Shown piece by piece: positions 34,300 through 42,804 of a stretch of 64,000 bases of DNA. The position numbers and the translations under genes were made by a program. This DNA is from Streptomyces decoyicus (lineage in GTDB: Bacteria > Actinomycetota > Actinomycetes > Streptomycetales > Streptomycetaceae). Numbering within the stretch: position 1 is the first letter of the stretch; each line of letters begins with the position of its first letter. The notes under the pieces were generated by a model, which did not search any database, was not told where the DNA came from, and saw nothing but the letters and a program-made list of their open reading frames with translations. The stretch is taken from assembly GCF_019880305.1 (NCBI RefSeq), contig NZ_CP082301.1:4092001-4156000 (forward strand), given 5' to 3'.

Positions 34300-35085
34300 T
34301 CAGCAGACGGCGAGGGAGAGGGCGATGTAGTGCGCGGTGAAGCCCGCCACGGTCAGGGCGTGGAAGACCTCGTGGAAGCCGAACCAGCGAGGTGAGGGAT
34401 CGGGGCGCTGGAGGGCGTAGACCACCGCGCCCACGCTGTAGAGGAGACCGCCGGTCACGATCAGGGTGAGTACGGCCGCTCCGCCGGTGTGCAGGAAGTC
34501 GGGCAGGTAGCGCGCCGGTGCCCAGCCCAGGGCCAGGTAGCAGGGGGTGTACAGCCAACGGGGAGCTGCGACCCAGAGGACGCGGAAGGCGATGCCGGCC
34601 AGTGCCCCCGCCCACACGATCCACAGCAGGACGGGCCGTTGGTCCGGAGGGAGGAGGAGCACGGCCAGAGGGGTGCAGGTGCCGGCGATGATGAGGAAAA
34701 TATTGGCGTGGTCGAGACGACGCAGAACGGCCTCGCCGAGCGGCCCCCAGGTGCCGCGGTGGTAGACGGCGCTCGTCCCGAACAGCAGCAACGCGGTGAC
34801 GGCGTACACGGTGCAGGCCAGGGCGGCTTGCGGGGTCCGGGCCAGGCGGATGAGGACGACGCCTGCGATCAGCGCGGCGGGGACCGTTCCGGCGTGGAGC
34901 CAGCCACGAAGCTTCGGCTTGATCGGCTCCACCAGGCCGGCCGCCCGCTCCACCAGAGCGGCAGCCGGGTGAGCGCCCTCCGCGGCACTGTCACGGTGCT
35001 CTTCGCGGGGTTGGCCGGCTGGAGCACGTGCTCCCCTCACCGGGGCGAGGGGCACACTTGCGGATTCGGCGGCGTCGCGGGACAC
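34300..35085 (-). CDS. Hemolysin III / PAQR-family membrane protein
   Basis: A 261-residue protein with a 45-residue hydrophilic N-terminus and seven membrane segments (for example AALIAGVVLIRL, CTVYAVTALLLFGTSAVYHR, ANIFLIIAGTCTPLAVLLL). The zinc-site residues of the family are present: SAVYHR, LDHANIF and the final FHALTVAGFTAHY. Bacterial PAQR proteins (TrhA/YqfA type) affect membrane fluidity and lipid homeostasis; the hemolysin name is historical. Its place next to cold-shock genes fits a membrane-adaptation role, which is inference. Confidence 0.88.
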   Translation of the reverse strand: MSRDAAESASVPLAPVRGARAPAGQPREEHRDSAAEGAHPAAALVERAAGLVEPIKPKLRGWLHAGTVPAALIAGVVLIRLARTPQAALACTVYAVTALLLFGTSAVYHRGTWGPLGEAVLRRLDHANIFLIIAGTCTPLAVLLLPPDQRPVLLWIVWAGALAGIAFRVLWVAAPRWLYTPCYLALGWAPARYLPDFLHTGGAAVLTLIVTGGLLYSVGAVVYALQRPDPSPRWFGFHEVFHALTVAGFTAHYIALSLAVC

Positions 35086-35213
35086 GGCTTCCGTCCTCCT
35101 TCGGACTGTTGGGCCTCGCTGACCACCAGACAGCCACGGCAGGAGTCACCCCGCAACAGCGTGTGGGGAGACCGGCCTCGGACCGCCGGGCCTGCAGTGC
35201 CACAGCGGTCGGG

Positions 35214-35516
35214 TCAGGCCGGGTGCCCCAACAAGGCCGACGCCGTCTCCAGTGGTGTGAGAGCGGTCGGGGGCACGAGCGCGGCGGCCGGGCGGCACAC
35301 GAAGCCGAGGCGGCTCAGAGCTCGGGTCACTTCGCCGGCGGAGAAGTCACGACGGTCCTGCCGGGTGATGACCTCCCCGACCTGTTTGACGGGGTAATGG
35401 CGGCGGCCGATGAGCACGGACTCACCTGTGACGGGTTCGGGTTTGATGCCCTTCATCGCATCCTGCACCTCGGTCTTGAGCAGGTTGAAGGGGAAGCGGG
35501 CGATGACGACGCGCAT
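35214..35516 (-). CDS. SCO5918-family small protein
   Basis: A 100-residue protein starting at ATG 35516 behind GGAGG (MRVVIARFPFNLLKTEVQDA). It continues MKGIKPEPVTGESVLIGRRH and YPVKQVGEVITRQDRRDFSA, the conserved body of a family named after SCO5918 in S. coelicolor. In that genus it accompanies a DEAD-box helicase and a cold-shock protein, as here. Function unknown; basic residues suggest RNA contact. Confidence 0.8.
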   Translation of the reverse strand: MRVVIARFPFNLLKTEVQDAMKGIKPEPVTGESVLIGRRHYPVKQVGEVITRQDRRDFSAGEVTRALSRLGFVCRPAAALVPPTALTPLETASALLGHPA

Positions 35517-35577
35517 AGTGCCTCCACAAGGTCGGAGAGAAGCCGGAAACGGATCACCGGCCCCGGGCGGAGAAGTG

Positions 35578-35967
35578 TCAACGGGTGAGGACGACGACGC
35601 CCAGGGCGTGCCCGTCCTCACCGATCACGGGTGAGGCCCGCAGCGCGCGTCGGCGCATGGCGCGTTCCGCGTCGTGTACAGACATCACGGGCGAAGTGAA
35701 GGGACCCCGGTCGTAGACGATGTCCCGCAACCGGGTCTCCTCGGTGTACCAGGAGCCTTGGTGGTGGGCTGTCATCTGGGAACGGGTGATCAGGCCCGTA
35801 CACCGCCCGTCCTCGTCACGGACGAGGAGATGGTCGGCACCGGCCCCGATGAGGACGGACAGCGCCAGGTCGACGATCATGTCGTCGCCGACCTGCGGTC
35901 CCGGCGACGTCATGACGTCGCCGGCTGCCTCGCCGGAGCAGTCCGCCCGGGGGTGGCTCTGGAGCAT
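35578..35967 (-). CDS. Two-CBS-domain protein
   Basis: A 129-residue protein starting at ATG 35967 behind GGAGG. The two CBS motifs are DVMTSPGPQVGDDMIVDLAL with HLLVRDEDGRCTGLITRSQM, and TSPVMSVHDAERAMRRRALR with SPVIGEDGHALGVVVL. Stand-alone CBS pairs bind adenine nucleotides and regulate partners. It lies between the helicase and the SCO5918-type gene on the same strand, with 61-bp gaps either side, so all three may form one cold-induced operon. Confidence 0.88.
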   Translation of the reverse strand: MLQSHPRADCSGEAAGDVMTSPGPQVGDDMIVDLALSVLIGAGADHLLVRDEDGRCTGLITRSQMTAHHQGSWYTEETRLRDIVYDRGPFTSPVMSVHDAERAMRRRALRASPVIGEDGHALGVVVLTR

Positions 35968-36028
35968 CGACAAAAACCTCCGTGACGAGGGTGATCCGAC
36001 GAGCTGGGCGTGATCGTCCGGGACCGGT

Positions 36029-37543
36029 CTAGGCGGCCGGGGCCGAGGAGGACTGCCGCGCCGTCGGTGTCGCGGTTCGGGCTGCCCCGGCGGCACGGCG
36101 GGCCTGGGCGGGGCGGCTGCGGCGGCCGCGCGTGGAGGAGCCGCTGCGCTTGGCGCGTTCGACGACGGGTGCGGCAATGGTGACCGGGATGCCGGAGGGT
36201 GCCTGGGCGCCGGTGATACGGCTCAGTTCGGCCTCGCCGGAGCGGACCTGGGTGGACTGCGGTGTGATGCCCGCGTCCGCCATCAGGCGGTTCATGGTGC
36301 GGCGCTGGTTGGGCAGGACGAGGGTGACGACGCTGCCGGACTCGCCCGCGCGGGCGGTGCGTCCGCCGCGGTGCAGGTAGTCCTTGTGATCGCTCGGCGG
36401 GTCGACGTTGACGACGAGGTCGAGGTTGTCGACGTGGATGCCGCGGGCCGCGACGTTGGTGGCCACCAGGACGGTGACATGTCCGGTCTTGAACTGGGCC
36501 AGGGTGCGGGTGCGCTGGGGCTGGGACTTGCCGCCGTGCAGGGCAGCGGCGCGCACGCCGCTGCTCAGCAGGTGCTTGGTGAGGTTGTCCACGGCGTGCT
36601 TGGTGTCCAGGAACATGATCGACCGGCCTTCGCGGGCCGCGATCTCGGTGGTGGTGGCGTGCTTGTCGGCACCGTGGACGTGCAGCACGTGGTGCTCCAT
36701 CGTGGTGACCGCGCCCGCCGAGGGATCGACGGAGTGGACCACCGGGTCGGTGAGGTAGCGCCGGACCAGGAGGTCCACGTTGCGGTCCAACGTGGCCGAG
36801 AAGAGCATCCGCTGCCCCTCGGGCCGGACCTGGTCGAGCAGGGCGGTGACCTGGGGCATGAAGCCCATGTCCGCCATCTGGTCGGCCTCGTCCAGCACGG
36901 TGATGGCGACCTGGTTCAGCCGGCAGTCGCCGCGCTCGATGAGGTCCTTGAGCCGTCCGGGCGTGGCGACGACCACTTCGACGCCGCCGCGCAGTGCGCT
37001 GGACTGCCGGCCGATCGACATCCCGCCGACGACGGTGGCCAGCCTCAGCTTCAGCGACCGGGCATAGGGCGTGAGTGCGTCGGTGACCTGCTGGGCCAGC
37101 TCCCGGGTGGGGACCAGCACCAGGGCCAGCGGCTGGCGGGGCTCGGCGCGCTGTCCGGCGGTGCGGGCCAGCAGGGCCAGACCGAAGGCCAGCGTCTTGC
37201 CCGAGCCGGTGCGTCCGCGGCCCAGGACGTCGCGTCCGGCCAGCGAGTTCGGCAGCGTGGCGGCCTGGATGGGGAACGGGGCGGACATGCCTTCCGCGCC
37301 GAGGGCCGCCAGCAGCGCCGGCGGCATGTCCAGCTCGGCGAACGTCTCGGCCGGGGGCAGGGCGGGCGTGTGGGTGACGGGCAGGGCGAACTCTCCCTGC
37401 AGCGTCGCGGGACGCCGTCCGGGGCCTCCGGAACGGCCCGTGCCCGAGCGATTCGGCCCGCCGGAGCGGTAGCCGCCGCGGCCTGAGCCTGACGAGCCGG
37501 CAGAGCGGGAGTAGCGGTCATTCGTGCGAGCTGTGCGGTTCAT
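36029..37543 (-). CDS. DEAD/DEAH-box RNA helicase
   Basis: A 504-residue helicase. ATG 37543 was chosen (MNRTARTNDRYSRSAGSSGS) with GAGGAAGG upstream; the longer ORF runs through the leader. A Gly/Arg/Ser-rich RNA-binding N-terminus is followed by the helicase core: AAFPIQAATLP-like Q motif, GRTGSGKT (I), PTRELAQQ (Ia), TPGRLKDLI (Ib), LDEADQM (II, DEAD), FSATL (III), VATNVAARGI (V) and HRGGRTARAG (VI). A second basic tail ends the protein. It likely unwinds mRNA structure at low temperature. A hairpin covers its ribosome site. Confidence 0.94.
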   Translation of the reverse strand: MNRTARTNDRYSRSAGSSGSGRGGYRSGGPNRSGTGRSGGPGRRPATLQGEFALPVTHTPALPPAETFAELDMPPALLAALGAEGMSAPFPIQAATLPNSLAGRDVLGRGRTGSGKTLAFGLALLARTAGQRAEPRQPLALVLVPTRELAQQVTDALTPYARSLKLRLATVVGGMSIGRQSSALRGGVEVVVATPGRLKDLIERGDCRLNQVAITVLDEADQMADMGFMPQVTALLDQVRPEGQRMLFSATLDRNVDLLVRRYLTDPVVHSVDPSAGAVTTMEHHVLHVHGADKHATTTEIAAREGRSIMFLDTKHAVDNLTKHLLSSGVRAAALHGGKSQPQRTRTLAQFKTGHVTVLVATNVAARGIHVDNLDLVVNVDPPSDHKDYLHRGGRTARAGESGSVVTLVLPNQRRTMNRLMADAGITPQSTQVRSGEAELSRITGAQAPSGIPVTIAAPVVERAKRSGSSTRGRRSRPAQARRAAGAARTATPTARQSSSAPAA

Positions 37544-37551
37544 GGAGAACC

Positions 37552-37576
37552 TTCCTCGATGCGGTACGTCGAGGAA
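37552..37576 (-). promoter_or_regulatory. Hairpin sequestering the helicase Shine-Dalgarno
   Basis: In the minus-strand RNA an 8 bp perfect stem (UUCCUCGA with UCGAGGAA) and 9-base loop place the GAGGAA of the ribosome site (GAGGAAGG) inside the 3' arm, ending 8 bases before the AUG. This could limit translation until the leader refolds, for example in the cold or when a helicase opens it. It lies in a 344 bp gap (37544-37887) that otherwise holds the leader and the cold-shock terminator. Confidence 0.6.
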
Positions 37577-37834
37577 TTCCCGGTGGCAATAAGCCGCACA
37601 CAAGAATCGCCAGAACGAACCGATGAAATGAGATGAAACGAAGCGGGGCGGAAATATTTCGCCCCTGCACGCCGAAGCGGGACCGGCAACGCCGCAAGAA
37701 GAGCGAAGCAGTTGCCGGATCGTGGATCCGGGCGGATTGCCCGTGGCGGGATAGCGGCCGGGAAATCGAACTCGCTGCCCGCCCGCCGCTCGTGCGGCCG
37801 TTGCGGGGCACACGGGAAACACCGAAAAGCAACG

Positions 37835-37869
37835 AGCTGGGGCCCGCACCCAAGGTGCGGGCCCCAGCT
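37835..37869 (-). terminator. Terminator of the cold-shock gene
   Basis: A 16 bp perfect stem (37835-37850 with 37854-37869) with a 3-base loop, followed on the minus strand by a short T-run (GTTGCTTTT). It lies 18 bp after the cold-shock stop codon. Confidence 0.93.
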
Positions 37870-37887
37870 ACGGTGTACGCGTCAGCG

Positions 37888-38091
37888 TCAGGCGGGGACG
37901 ATGTTCTCGGCCTGCGGGCCCTTCTGGCCCTGCGTGACGTCGAAGTTCACCTTCTGGCCCTCCTGCAGCTCGCGGAAGCCCTGGGCGGCGATGTTCGAGT
38001 AGTGGGCGAAGACGTCGGCGCCGCCACCCTCCTGCTCGATGAAGCCGAAGCCCTTTTCCGCGTTGAACCACTTCACGGTGCCAGTAGCCAT
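37888..38091 (-). CDS. Cold-shock protein, CspA family
   Basis: A 67-residue OB-fold RNA chaperone, MATGTVKWFNAEKGFGFIEQ with both RNP motifs (KGFGFIEQ and DVFAHYSNI) and the ending VTQGQKGPQAENIVPA. The ribosome site is GAAGGAGATATG. It binds single-stranded RNA and melts structure in the cold. It is monocistronic, with a strong terminator, a 300-base leader upstream and the DEAD helicase next downstream. Confidence 0.96.
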   Translation of the reverse strand: MATGTVKWFNAEKGFGFIEQEGGGADVFAHYSNIAAQGFRELQEGQKVNFDVTQGQKGPQAENIVPA

Positions 38092-38430
38092 GTCATATCT
38101 CCTTCGGGGCAGTGCCCGGAGCCCACACCATGCGGGCTCCGTGTCGCTGCGTTGATTGCCCGTCCGGAAATAAACACCGGAAATACGAAAGCGCTCCGCC
38201 ATGTACGACAGCGAGCACGCTTCAAGTCTTGGGAACCACAACTGCAACTGAGATCGACGGTAGCACGCTCCTGGCGGCCATGCGCGGCACATGATCCCGA
38301 CGATTTCGAGAGGGCAAAAAACCCTTGCCGCACCAGTGGCCATTTCTGCAGTTGCGGCAGGAGATATTCGGCATCGGCGCTCGCCCGTATTCGACCGGAA
38401 ATCCGTCGCCCCCCTCGGCCACCGCCACGC
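38092..38430 (-). promoter_or_regulatory. Long leader of the cold-shock gene
   Basis: No gene is visible. The segment is less GC-rich than its surroundings and contains a hairpin with stem GGAGCCCGCA around 38120-38145, close to the ribosome site. CspA-type genes typically have long structured leaders that control translation by temperature; that function is inferred. Confidence 0.5.
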
Positions 38431-38850
38431 TCACCCCTGCCCGCCGGGGGCGATCTCGTCGAGCAGTGCGCGAATCCGCTGCTCGATGTCATCACGGAGG
38501 GGCCGTACGGCGTCGACACCCTGCCCGGCGGGGTCGGGCAACTGCCAGTCGAGGTACCGCTTGCCGGGAAAGACGGGGCAGGTGTCGCCGCATCCCCTCG
38601 TGATGACGACGTCGGATGCCTGCACGGCCTCGACGGTGAGCATCTTGGGCACCTCGGCCGAGACGTCGATGCCCACCTCGGCCATCGCCGCCACGACGGA
38701 CGGGTTCACGGCGTCGGCGGGGGCGGACCCTGCGGACCGCACCTGTACGCGGTCGCCTCCATGGTGCGTGAGGAACGCGGCGGCCATCTGCGAGCGGCCG
38801 GCGTTGTGGACGCAGACGAACAGCACGGAGGGCGGAGCAGTGTCAGACAT
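38431..38850 (-). CDS. arsC: Arsenate reductase (low-molecular-weight phosphatase type)
   Basis: A 139-residue enzyme reducing As(V) to As(III). The CX5R anion loop is C13VHNAGR19S; Cys87 and Cys91 in TRGCGDTCPVF serve as the resolving pair of the thioredoxin-coupled ArsC type. The family Asp motif is LPDPAGQG. It overlaps the acr3 gene by eight bases and is the last gene of arsR-acr3-arsC. A mycothiol-linked mechanism is an alternative, but the extra Cys pair favours thioredoxin. Confidence 0.93.
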   Translation of the reverse strand: MSDTAPPSVLFVCVHNAGRSQMAAAFLTHHGGDRVQVRSAGSAPADAVNPSVVAAMAEVGIDVSAEVPKMLTVEAVQASDVVITRGCGDTCPVFPGKRYLDWQLPDPAGQGVDAVRPLRDDIEQRIRALLDEIAPGGQG

Positions 38851-39937
38851 GGGCGGGGTCTTCCTCGGTCCTCAGAGGCGCGGGGGTGGTGAAGAAGCGG
38901 CGGGCGTACAGCGCGACGTAGACGAGGCCGATCAGCACCGGCACCTCGATGAGCGGGCCGACCACACCCGCGAGGGCCTGTCCGGAGGTGGCGCCGAACG
39001 TGGCGATGGCCACCGCGATGGCCAGCTCGAAGTTGTTGCCCGCTGCCGTGAACGCAAGGGTCGTCGCACGCGGGTAGTCGAGGCCGACGGAGCGTCCGAG
39101 TGCCATGGAGCCCGCCCACATCAGGGCGAAGTACACGAGCAGCGGGAGCGCGATACGGGCGACGTCGAGCGGTTGCGAGGTGATCGCGTCGCCTTGCAGC
39201 GCGAACAGCATGACGATCGTGAACAGCAGGCCGTACAGGGCGAACGGGCCGAGGCGCGGGATCAGTCCGGACTCGTACCAGGCGCGTCCCTTGGCCCTCT
39301 CTCCGATCCGGCGGGTGAGGTAGCCGGCGGCGAGCGGGATGCCGAGGAAGATCAGCACGCTGCGGGCGATCTCCCACACGGACACCGCGAGGCCGGACTG
39401 CTCGAGGCCGAGCCACCCGGGCAGCACCGACAAGTAGAACCAGCCGAGGGCCGAGAACGCGATGACCTGGAAGACGGAGTTCAGCGCGACCAGGACGGCG
39501 GCGGCCTCGCGGTCGCCGCACGCGAGGTCGTTCCAGATGATGACCATGGCGATACAGCGGGCCAGCCCGACGATGATCAGGCCCGTGCGGTATTCGGGCA
39601 GGTCCGGGAGGAGCAGCCACGCCAGCGCGAACATGAGCGCCGGCCCGACGATCCAGTTCAGCAGCAGGGAGGGCAGCAGCAGGCGGCGGTCGCGGGTGAC
39701 GGTGTCGAGCCGGTCGTAGCGCACCTTGGCGAGGACCGGGTACATCATCACGAGCAGGCCGAGCCCGATCGGCAGGGACACCCCGGTCACGGTCACCTTG
39801 GCGAGGGCGCCCCCGAGGCCGGGCACGAGGCCCCCGAGGCCGAGGCCGAGCGCCATCGCGGCGAGGATCCACACGGCGAGGTAGCGGTCGAGGAACGACA
39901 GGCGGCCGGCGACCGCCTGCTCGGGTGCGGCGCTCAC
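38843..39937 (-). CDS. acr3: ACR3-family arsenite efflux permease
   Basis: A 364-residue transporter with ten predicted membrane helices, starting at GTG 39937 (VSAAPEQAVAGRLSFLDRYL) in a GTGA overlap with arsR. The conserved Cys lies in GLARCIAMVIIWNDLACGD and the second hallmark is FTAAGNNFELAIAVAIATFG. It exports As(OH)3 produced by the adjacent reductase, probably driven by the proton gradient. The longer upstream ORF overlaps arsR and is not credible. Confidence 0.95.
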   Translation of the reverse strand: MSAAPEQAVAGRLSFLDRYLAVWILAAMALGLGLGGLVPGLGGALAKVTVTGVSLPIGLGLLVMMYPVLAKVRYDRLDTVTRDRRLLLPSLLLNWIVGPALMFALAWLLLPDLPEYRTGLIIVGLARCIAMVIIWNDLACGDREAAAVLVALNSVFQVIAFSALGWFYLSVLPGWLGLEQSGLAVSVWEIARSVLIFLGIPLAAGYLTRRIGERAKGRAWYESGLIPRLGPFALYGLLFTIVMLFALQGDAITSQPLDVARIALPLLVYFALMWAGSMALGRSVGLDYPRATTLAFTAAGNNFELAIAVAIATFGATSGQALAGVVGPLIEVPVLIGLVYVALYARRFFTTPAPLRTEEDPAHV

Positions 39938-40341
39938 GAGGTCGCCCCAGCCGCCTCGGTGGGGGCGGGGAGGGGCCCGCCCGCGGGACGCATGAGGATG
40001 CCCGCGAGGCGGTCGGTCATCTCCGGCAGCAGCCAGTAGTAGACCCACGTGCCACGCCGCTCGCAGTCGATGAGGCCGGCCTGCCGGAGCAGCTTGAGGT
40101 GATGCGAGATCGTCGGCTGCGACAGGTCGAAGGCCGGGGTGAGGTCGCAGACGCAGACCTCGCCGCCGGCGCGCGAGGCGATCATCGACAGCAAGCGGAG
40201 TCGCACCGGGTCGCCCAGCGCCTTGAACACCTTCGCCAGCTCCACGGCCTGGCCCTCGTCGAGCGGGGCGGACAGCAGGCCCGGGCAGCACGCATCGTCC
40301 TGGTCGGTCTGCCCGAGGATCTCAAGCTCTTGATTCGACAT
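39934..40341 (-). CDS. arsR: ArsR-family arsenic-responsive repressor
   Basis: A 135-residue winged-helix repressor. The metal-sensing motif GEVCVCDLTPAF lies on helix 3, followed by the recognition helix SQPTISHHLKLLRQAGLIDC. An additional N-terminal CC pair (DDACCPG) could join the metal site. It starts at ATG 40341 and leads the minus-strand operon. The 80 bp divergent region towards arsI holds two TTGA/TCAA inverted repeats. Confidence 0.94.
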   Translation of the reverse strand: MSNQELEILGQTDQDDACCPGLLSAPLDEGQAVELAKVFKALGDPVRLRLLSMIASRAGGEVCVCDLTPAFDLSQPTISHHLKLLRQAGLIDCERRGTWVYYWLLPEMTDRLAGILMRPAGGPLPAPTEAAGATS

Positions 40342-40350
40342 CCCTCTATG

Positions 40351-40397
40351 TTGACGTTTATCAAACCAGGGCGCAACCTTGAATCGAAAGACATCAA
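40351..40397. promoter_or_regulatory. Divergent ars operator region
   Basis: Two imperfect inverted repeats of the ArsR type: TTGACGTTTATCAA at 40351-40364 and TTGA-N11-TCAA at 40379-40397. They lie between arsR and arsI, so one repressor can control both transcripts. Confidence 0.65.
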
Positions 40398-40420
40398 TGC
40401 AAGCCGATCGGAGTCTCGCC

Positions 40421-40897
40421 ATGTCACGTGCACAGCTCGCCCTGCGCGTCAGCGACCTTGAAGCGTCGGTCACCTTCTACTCGAAGCTGTTCGGCACCGA
40501 ACCGGCCAAGCGACGCGCGGGCTACGCCAACTTCGCCCTCACAGAGCCGCCGCTCAAACTCGTGCTGATCGAGGGCGACCCCGGGCAGGAAACCCGCCTC
40601 GACCACCTCGGGGTGGAAGTCGGGTCCACGGATCAAGTGACGGCAGCGACGGCCCGCCTCAAGGACGCCGGCCTCGCCACCTTCGAGGAGAACGACACCT
40701 CGTGCTGCTACGCCCTCCAGGACAAGGTGTGGGTGCACGGCCCCGGCAAGGAGCCGTGGGAGGTCTACGTCGTCAAGGCCGATGCCGGCACCCTCGGCAA
40801 GAGCGCCGATCCGTCCGCGGCAACCAGCAGCGACGGCTGCTGCGCGAGCGGGACGGCTGACGCGGATCCCGCCCCGGGCTGCGCCTGCGGAAGCTGA
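40421..40897 (+). CDS. arsI: ArsI/CadI-family metalloenzyme, probable C-As lyase
   Basis: A 158-residue vicinal-oxygen-chelate protein starting at ATG 40421. It has the two-module VOC pattern (AQLALRVSDLEASVTFYSKL, RLDHLGVEV, KEPWEVYVV) with metal ligands His62 and Glu near the end, and the vicinal cysteines Cys95-Cys96 in NDTSCCYALQDKVW that bind trivalent organoarsenicals in ArsI. A Cys-rich tail (DGCCASG, GCACGS) follows. ArsI cleaves the C-As bond of methylarsenite. CadI-type cadmium induction is an alternative name for the same family. Confidence 0.85.
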   Translation: MSRAQLALRVSDLEASVTFYSKLFGTEPAKRRAGYANFALTEPPLKLVLIEGDPGQETRLDHLGVEVGSTDQVTAATARLKDAGLATFEENDTSCCYALQDKVWVHGPGKEPWEVYVVKADAGTLGKSADPSAATSSDGCCASGTADADPAPGCACGS

Positions 40898-40915
40898 TGC
40901 CCGCGCTCCAGCTGG

Positions 40916-42415
40916 TCAGTTGCCGCCGGTGAGTTCGCCGCTGAGCGTCCGGTGGATACGGGCGCTGGGCTCGTTCAGGCCGACGATCTCGACGGACTTG
41001 CCGCGCTGCTTGTACTTGTCTTCGATGGCATCGAGGGCGGCGACCGACGAGGCGTCCCAGATGTGCGCCGCGGTCAGGTCGATGACGACCCTGTCCGGGT
41101 CGGCGGCGTAATGGAACTGCGTGACCAGGTCATTGGAGGAGGCAAAGAAGAGTTCGCCGGTCACGGAGTAGACGACCTGGGTGCCGTCGGGGTCGAGGAC
41201 CGCAGTGACGTGGGCGAGATGGGCGACGCGGCGGGCGAAGATGACCATGGCGGTGAGCGAGCCGACGCCCACGCCGATGGAGAGGTTGCCGGTGGCGACG
41301 ACGACCGCGACGGTGATCACCATGACGGTGGTCTCGCCGATCGGCAGCCGCTTGAGGGTGGCGGGCTTGATGGAGTGCCAGTCGAAGGTGCCGACCGAGA
41401 CGAGGACCATCACGGCGACCAGTGCGGCCATGGGGATCGTGGAGACGATCGGGCCGAGGACGATGCACAGGATGAGCAGGAAGAACCCGGCGAGGAAGGT
41501 GGACAGCCGGGTGCGGGCCCCGTTCTTCACGTTGATCATCGTCTGGCCGATCATCGCGCAGCCGCCCATACCGCCGAAGAAGCCCGTGACGATGTTGGCG
41601 ATGCCCTGCCCGATGGACTCGCGCGTCTTGTTGGAGCGGGTGTCGGTCATCTCGTCGACCAGCTTGGCGGTCATCAACGACTCCATCAGTCCGACCAGGG
41701 CCATCGCCAGCGCGTAAGGGGCGATGACGGTCAGGGTGTGGAGGCTGAACGGGACATCCGGCAGGCCGGGCACGGGCAGGGAGGAGGGCAGCTTGCCCTT
41801 GTCGCCGACGGTGGGGACGGCGATGCCTGCCGCGACGGTGATGACCGTGAGGATGACGATGGAGACCAGCGGCGCGGGCACGGCCTTGGTGAGCCGGGGG
41901 AAGAACACCATGAGCGCCAGGCCCGCGGCGACCAACGGGTACACCGGCCACGGCACATCGAGCAGATTGGGGATCTGGGCCGAGAACAGCAAGATGCCCA
42001 GGGCGTTGACGAAGCCGACCATCACCGAGCGCGGCACGAACCGCATCAGTCTCGCCACCCCCAGGGCACCGAGAACGATCTGGAACACCCCCGCCAGAAT
42101 GACGGTCGCGATCAGGTACCCCAGGCCGTGCTCACGGGCGACGGGGGCGACGACCAGCGCCACGGCACCGGTGGAGGCCGAGATCATCGCCGGCCGGCCG
42201 CCGACGAAGGCGATCACCATCGCCATGGTGCAGGCCGCGAACAACCCCACCTTGGGGTCGACCCCGGCGATGACGGAGAAGGAGATCGCCTCGGGGATCA
42301 GCGCCAGGCCGACGACCAGACCGGCGAGGACCTCGGTGCGGAAGACCTTCGGGGACAGCCACGGGGGACGGGAGCCGCGCAGCCGCGCGACGGGTGACAG
42401 TGCGGAAGAAGACAA
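40916..42415 (-). CDS. SulP-family anion transporter with STAS domain
   Basis: A 499-residue transporter. The membrane part (~residues 25-390) has the SulP signatures GLALIPEAISFSVIAGVDPK, GGRPAMISASTGAVALVVAP, FGGMGGCAMIGQTMINVKNG. The cytoplasmic STAS domain follows from about 405 (YSVTGELFFASSNDLVTQF, RVVIDLTAAHIWDASSVAAL). Substrate may be sulfate, bicarbonate or another anion. It is convergent with arsI (18 bp apart) and diverges from a MerR gene with 389 bp between. Confidence 0.92.
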   Translation of the reverse strand: MSSSALSPVARLRGSRPPWLSPKVFRTEVLAGLVVGLALIPEAISFSVIAGVDPKVGLFAACTMAMVIAFVGGRPAMISASTGAVALVVAPVAREHGLGYLIATVILAGVFQIVLGALGVARLMRFVPRSVMVGFVNALGILLFSAQIPNLLDVPWPVYPLVAAGLALMVFFPRLTKAVPAPLVSIVILTVITVAAGIAVPTVGDKGKLPSSLPVPGLPDVPFSLHTLTVIAPYALAMALVGLMESLMTAKLVDEMTDTRSNKTRESIGQGIANIVTGFFGGMGGCAMIGQTMINVKNGARTRLSTFLAGFFLLILCIVLGPIVSTIPMAALVAVMVLVSVGTFDWHSIKPATLKRLPIGETTVMVITVAVVVATGNLSIGVGVGSLTAMVIFARRVAHLAHVTAVLDPDGTQVVYSVTGELFFASSNDLVTQFHYAADPDRVVIDLTAAHIWDASSVAALDAIEDKYKQRGKSVEIVGLNEPSARIHRTLSGELTGGN

Positions 42416-42733
42416 GAGAGGAAAACCCCGTCGTGCTCGGGCACACCCGGCGTCTCAAGGGCGTGCGGAGGCGTGAAGGGCCGAGGCGGCCGCTCACGGG
42501 CCCGCAGTCGGCGGACCGAAGTCGGTGCAGCTGCTGCCGGTGAAGCAGAGCAGTGCTGGTTCAGGGGCGCAGGGTCACGGCGGGCAGGCGGCGGCGGGCA
42601 TCAGGGGCATGCGTACGCTCTCCTGCCGGCTGTCGGACTTCGCCGGGGGCACCATCGGCCCCGACGCGGCGCAGGCGCGCCACACTGTCGCGCACCGGGT
42701 GCTGAGCAGCTCGGGCAGCCCCGTCCGCCCTTA
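42416..42733. other. Gene-free part of the sulP-merR intergenic region
   Basis: No convincing frame. It holds the promoter region of the SulP gene; the MerR palindrome starts at 42734. Confidence 0.5.
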
Positions 42734-42757
42734 CTCTACCCTAACGTTAGGGTAGAG
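42734..42757. promoter_or_regulatory. 24 bp perfect palindrome, MerR operator
   Basis: The half-site CTCTACCCTAAC is followed directly by its exact inverse complement. CCTAACGTTAGG is the classic core of MerR-type operators lying in a stretched promoter spacer. It lies 47 bp upstream of the MerR gene and about 320 bp upstream of the SulP start. Confidence 0.88.
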
Positions 42758-42804
42758 ATCGAGGCTGCTCACTGTGGCCTCGGCGACAGACGGGAAGGCG
42801 CCCG

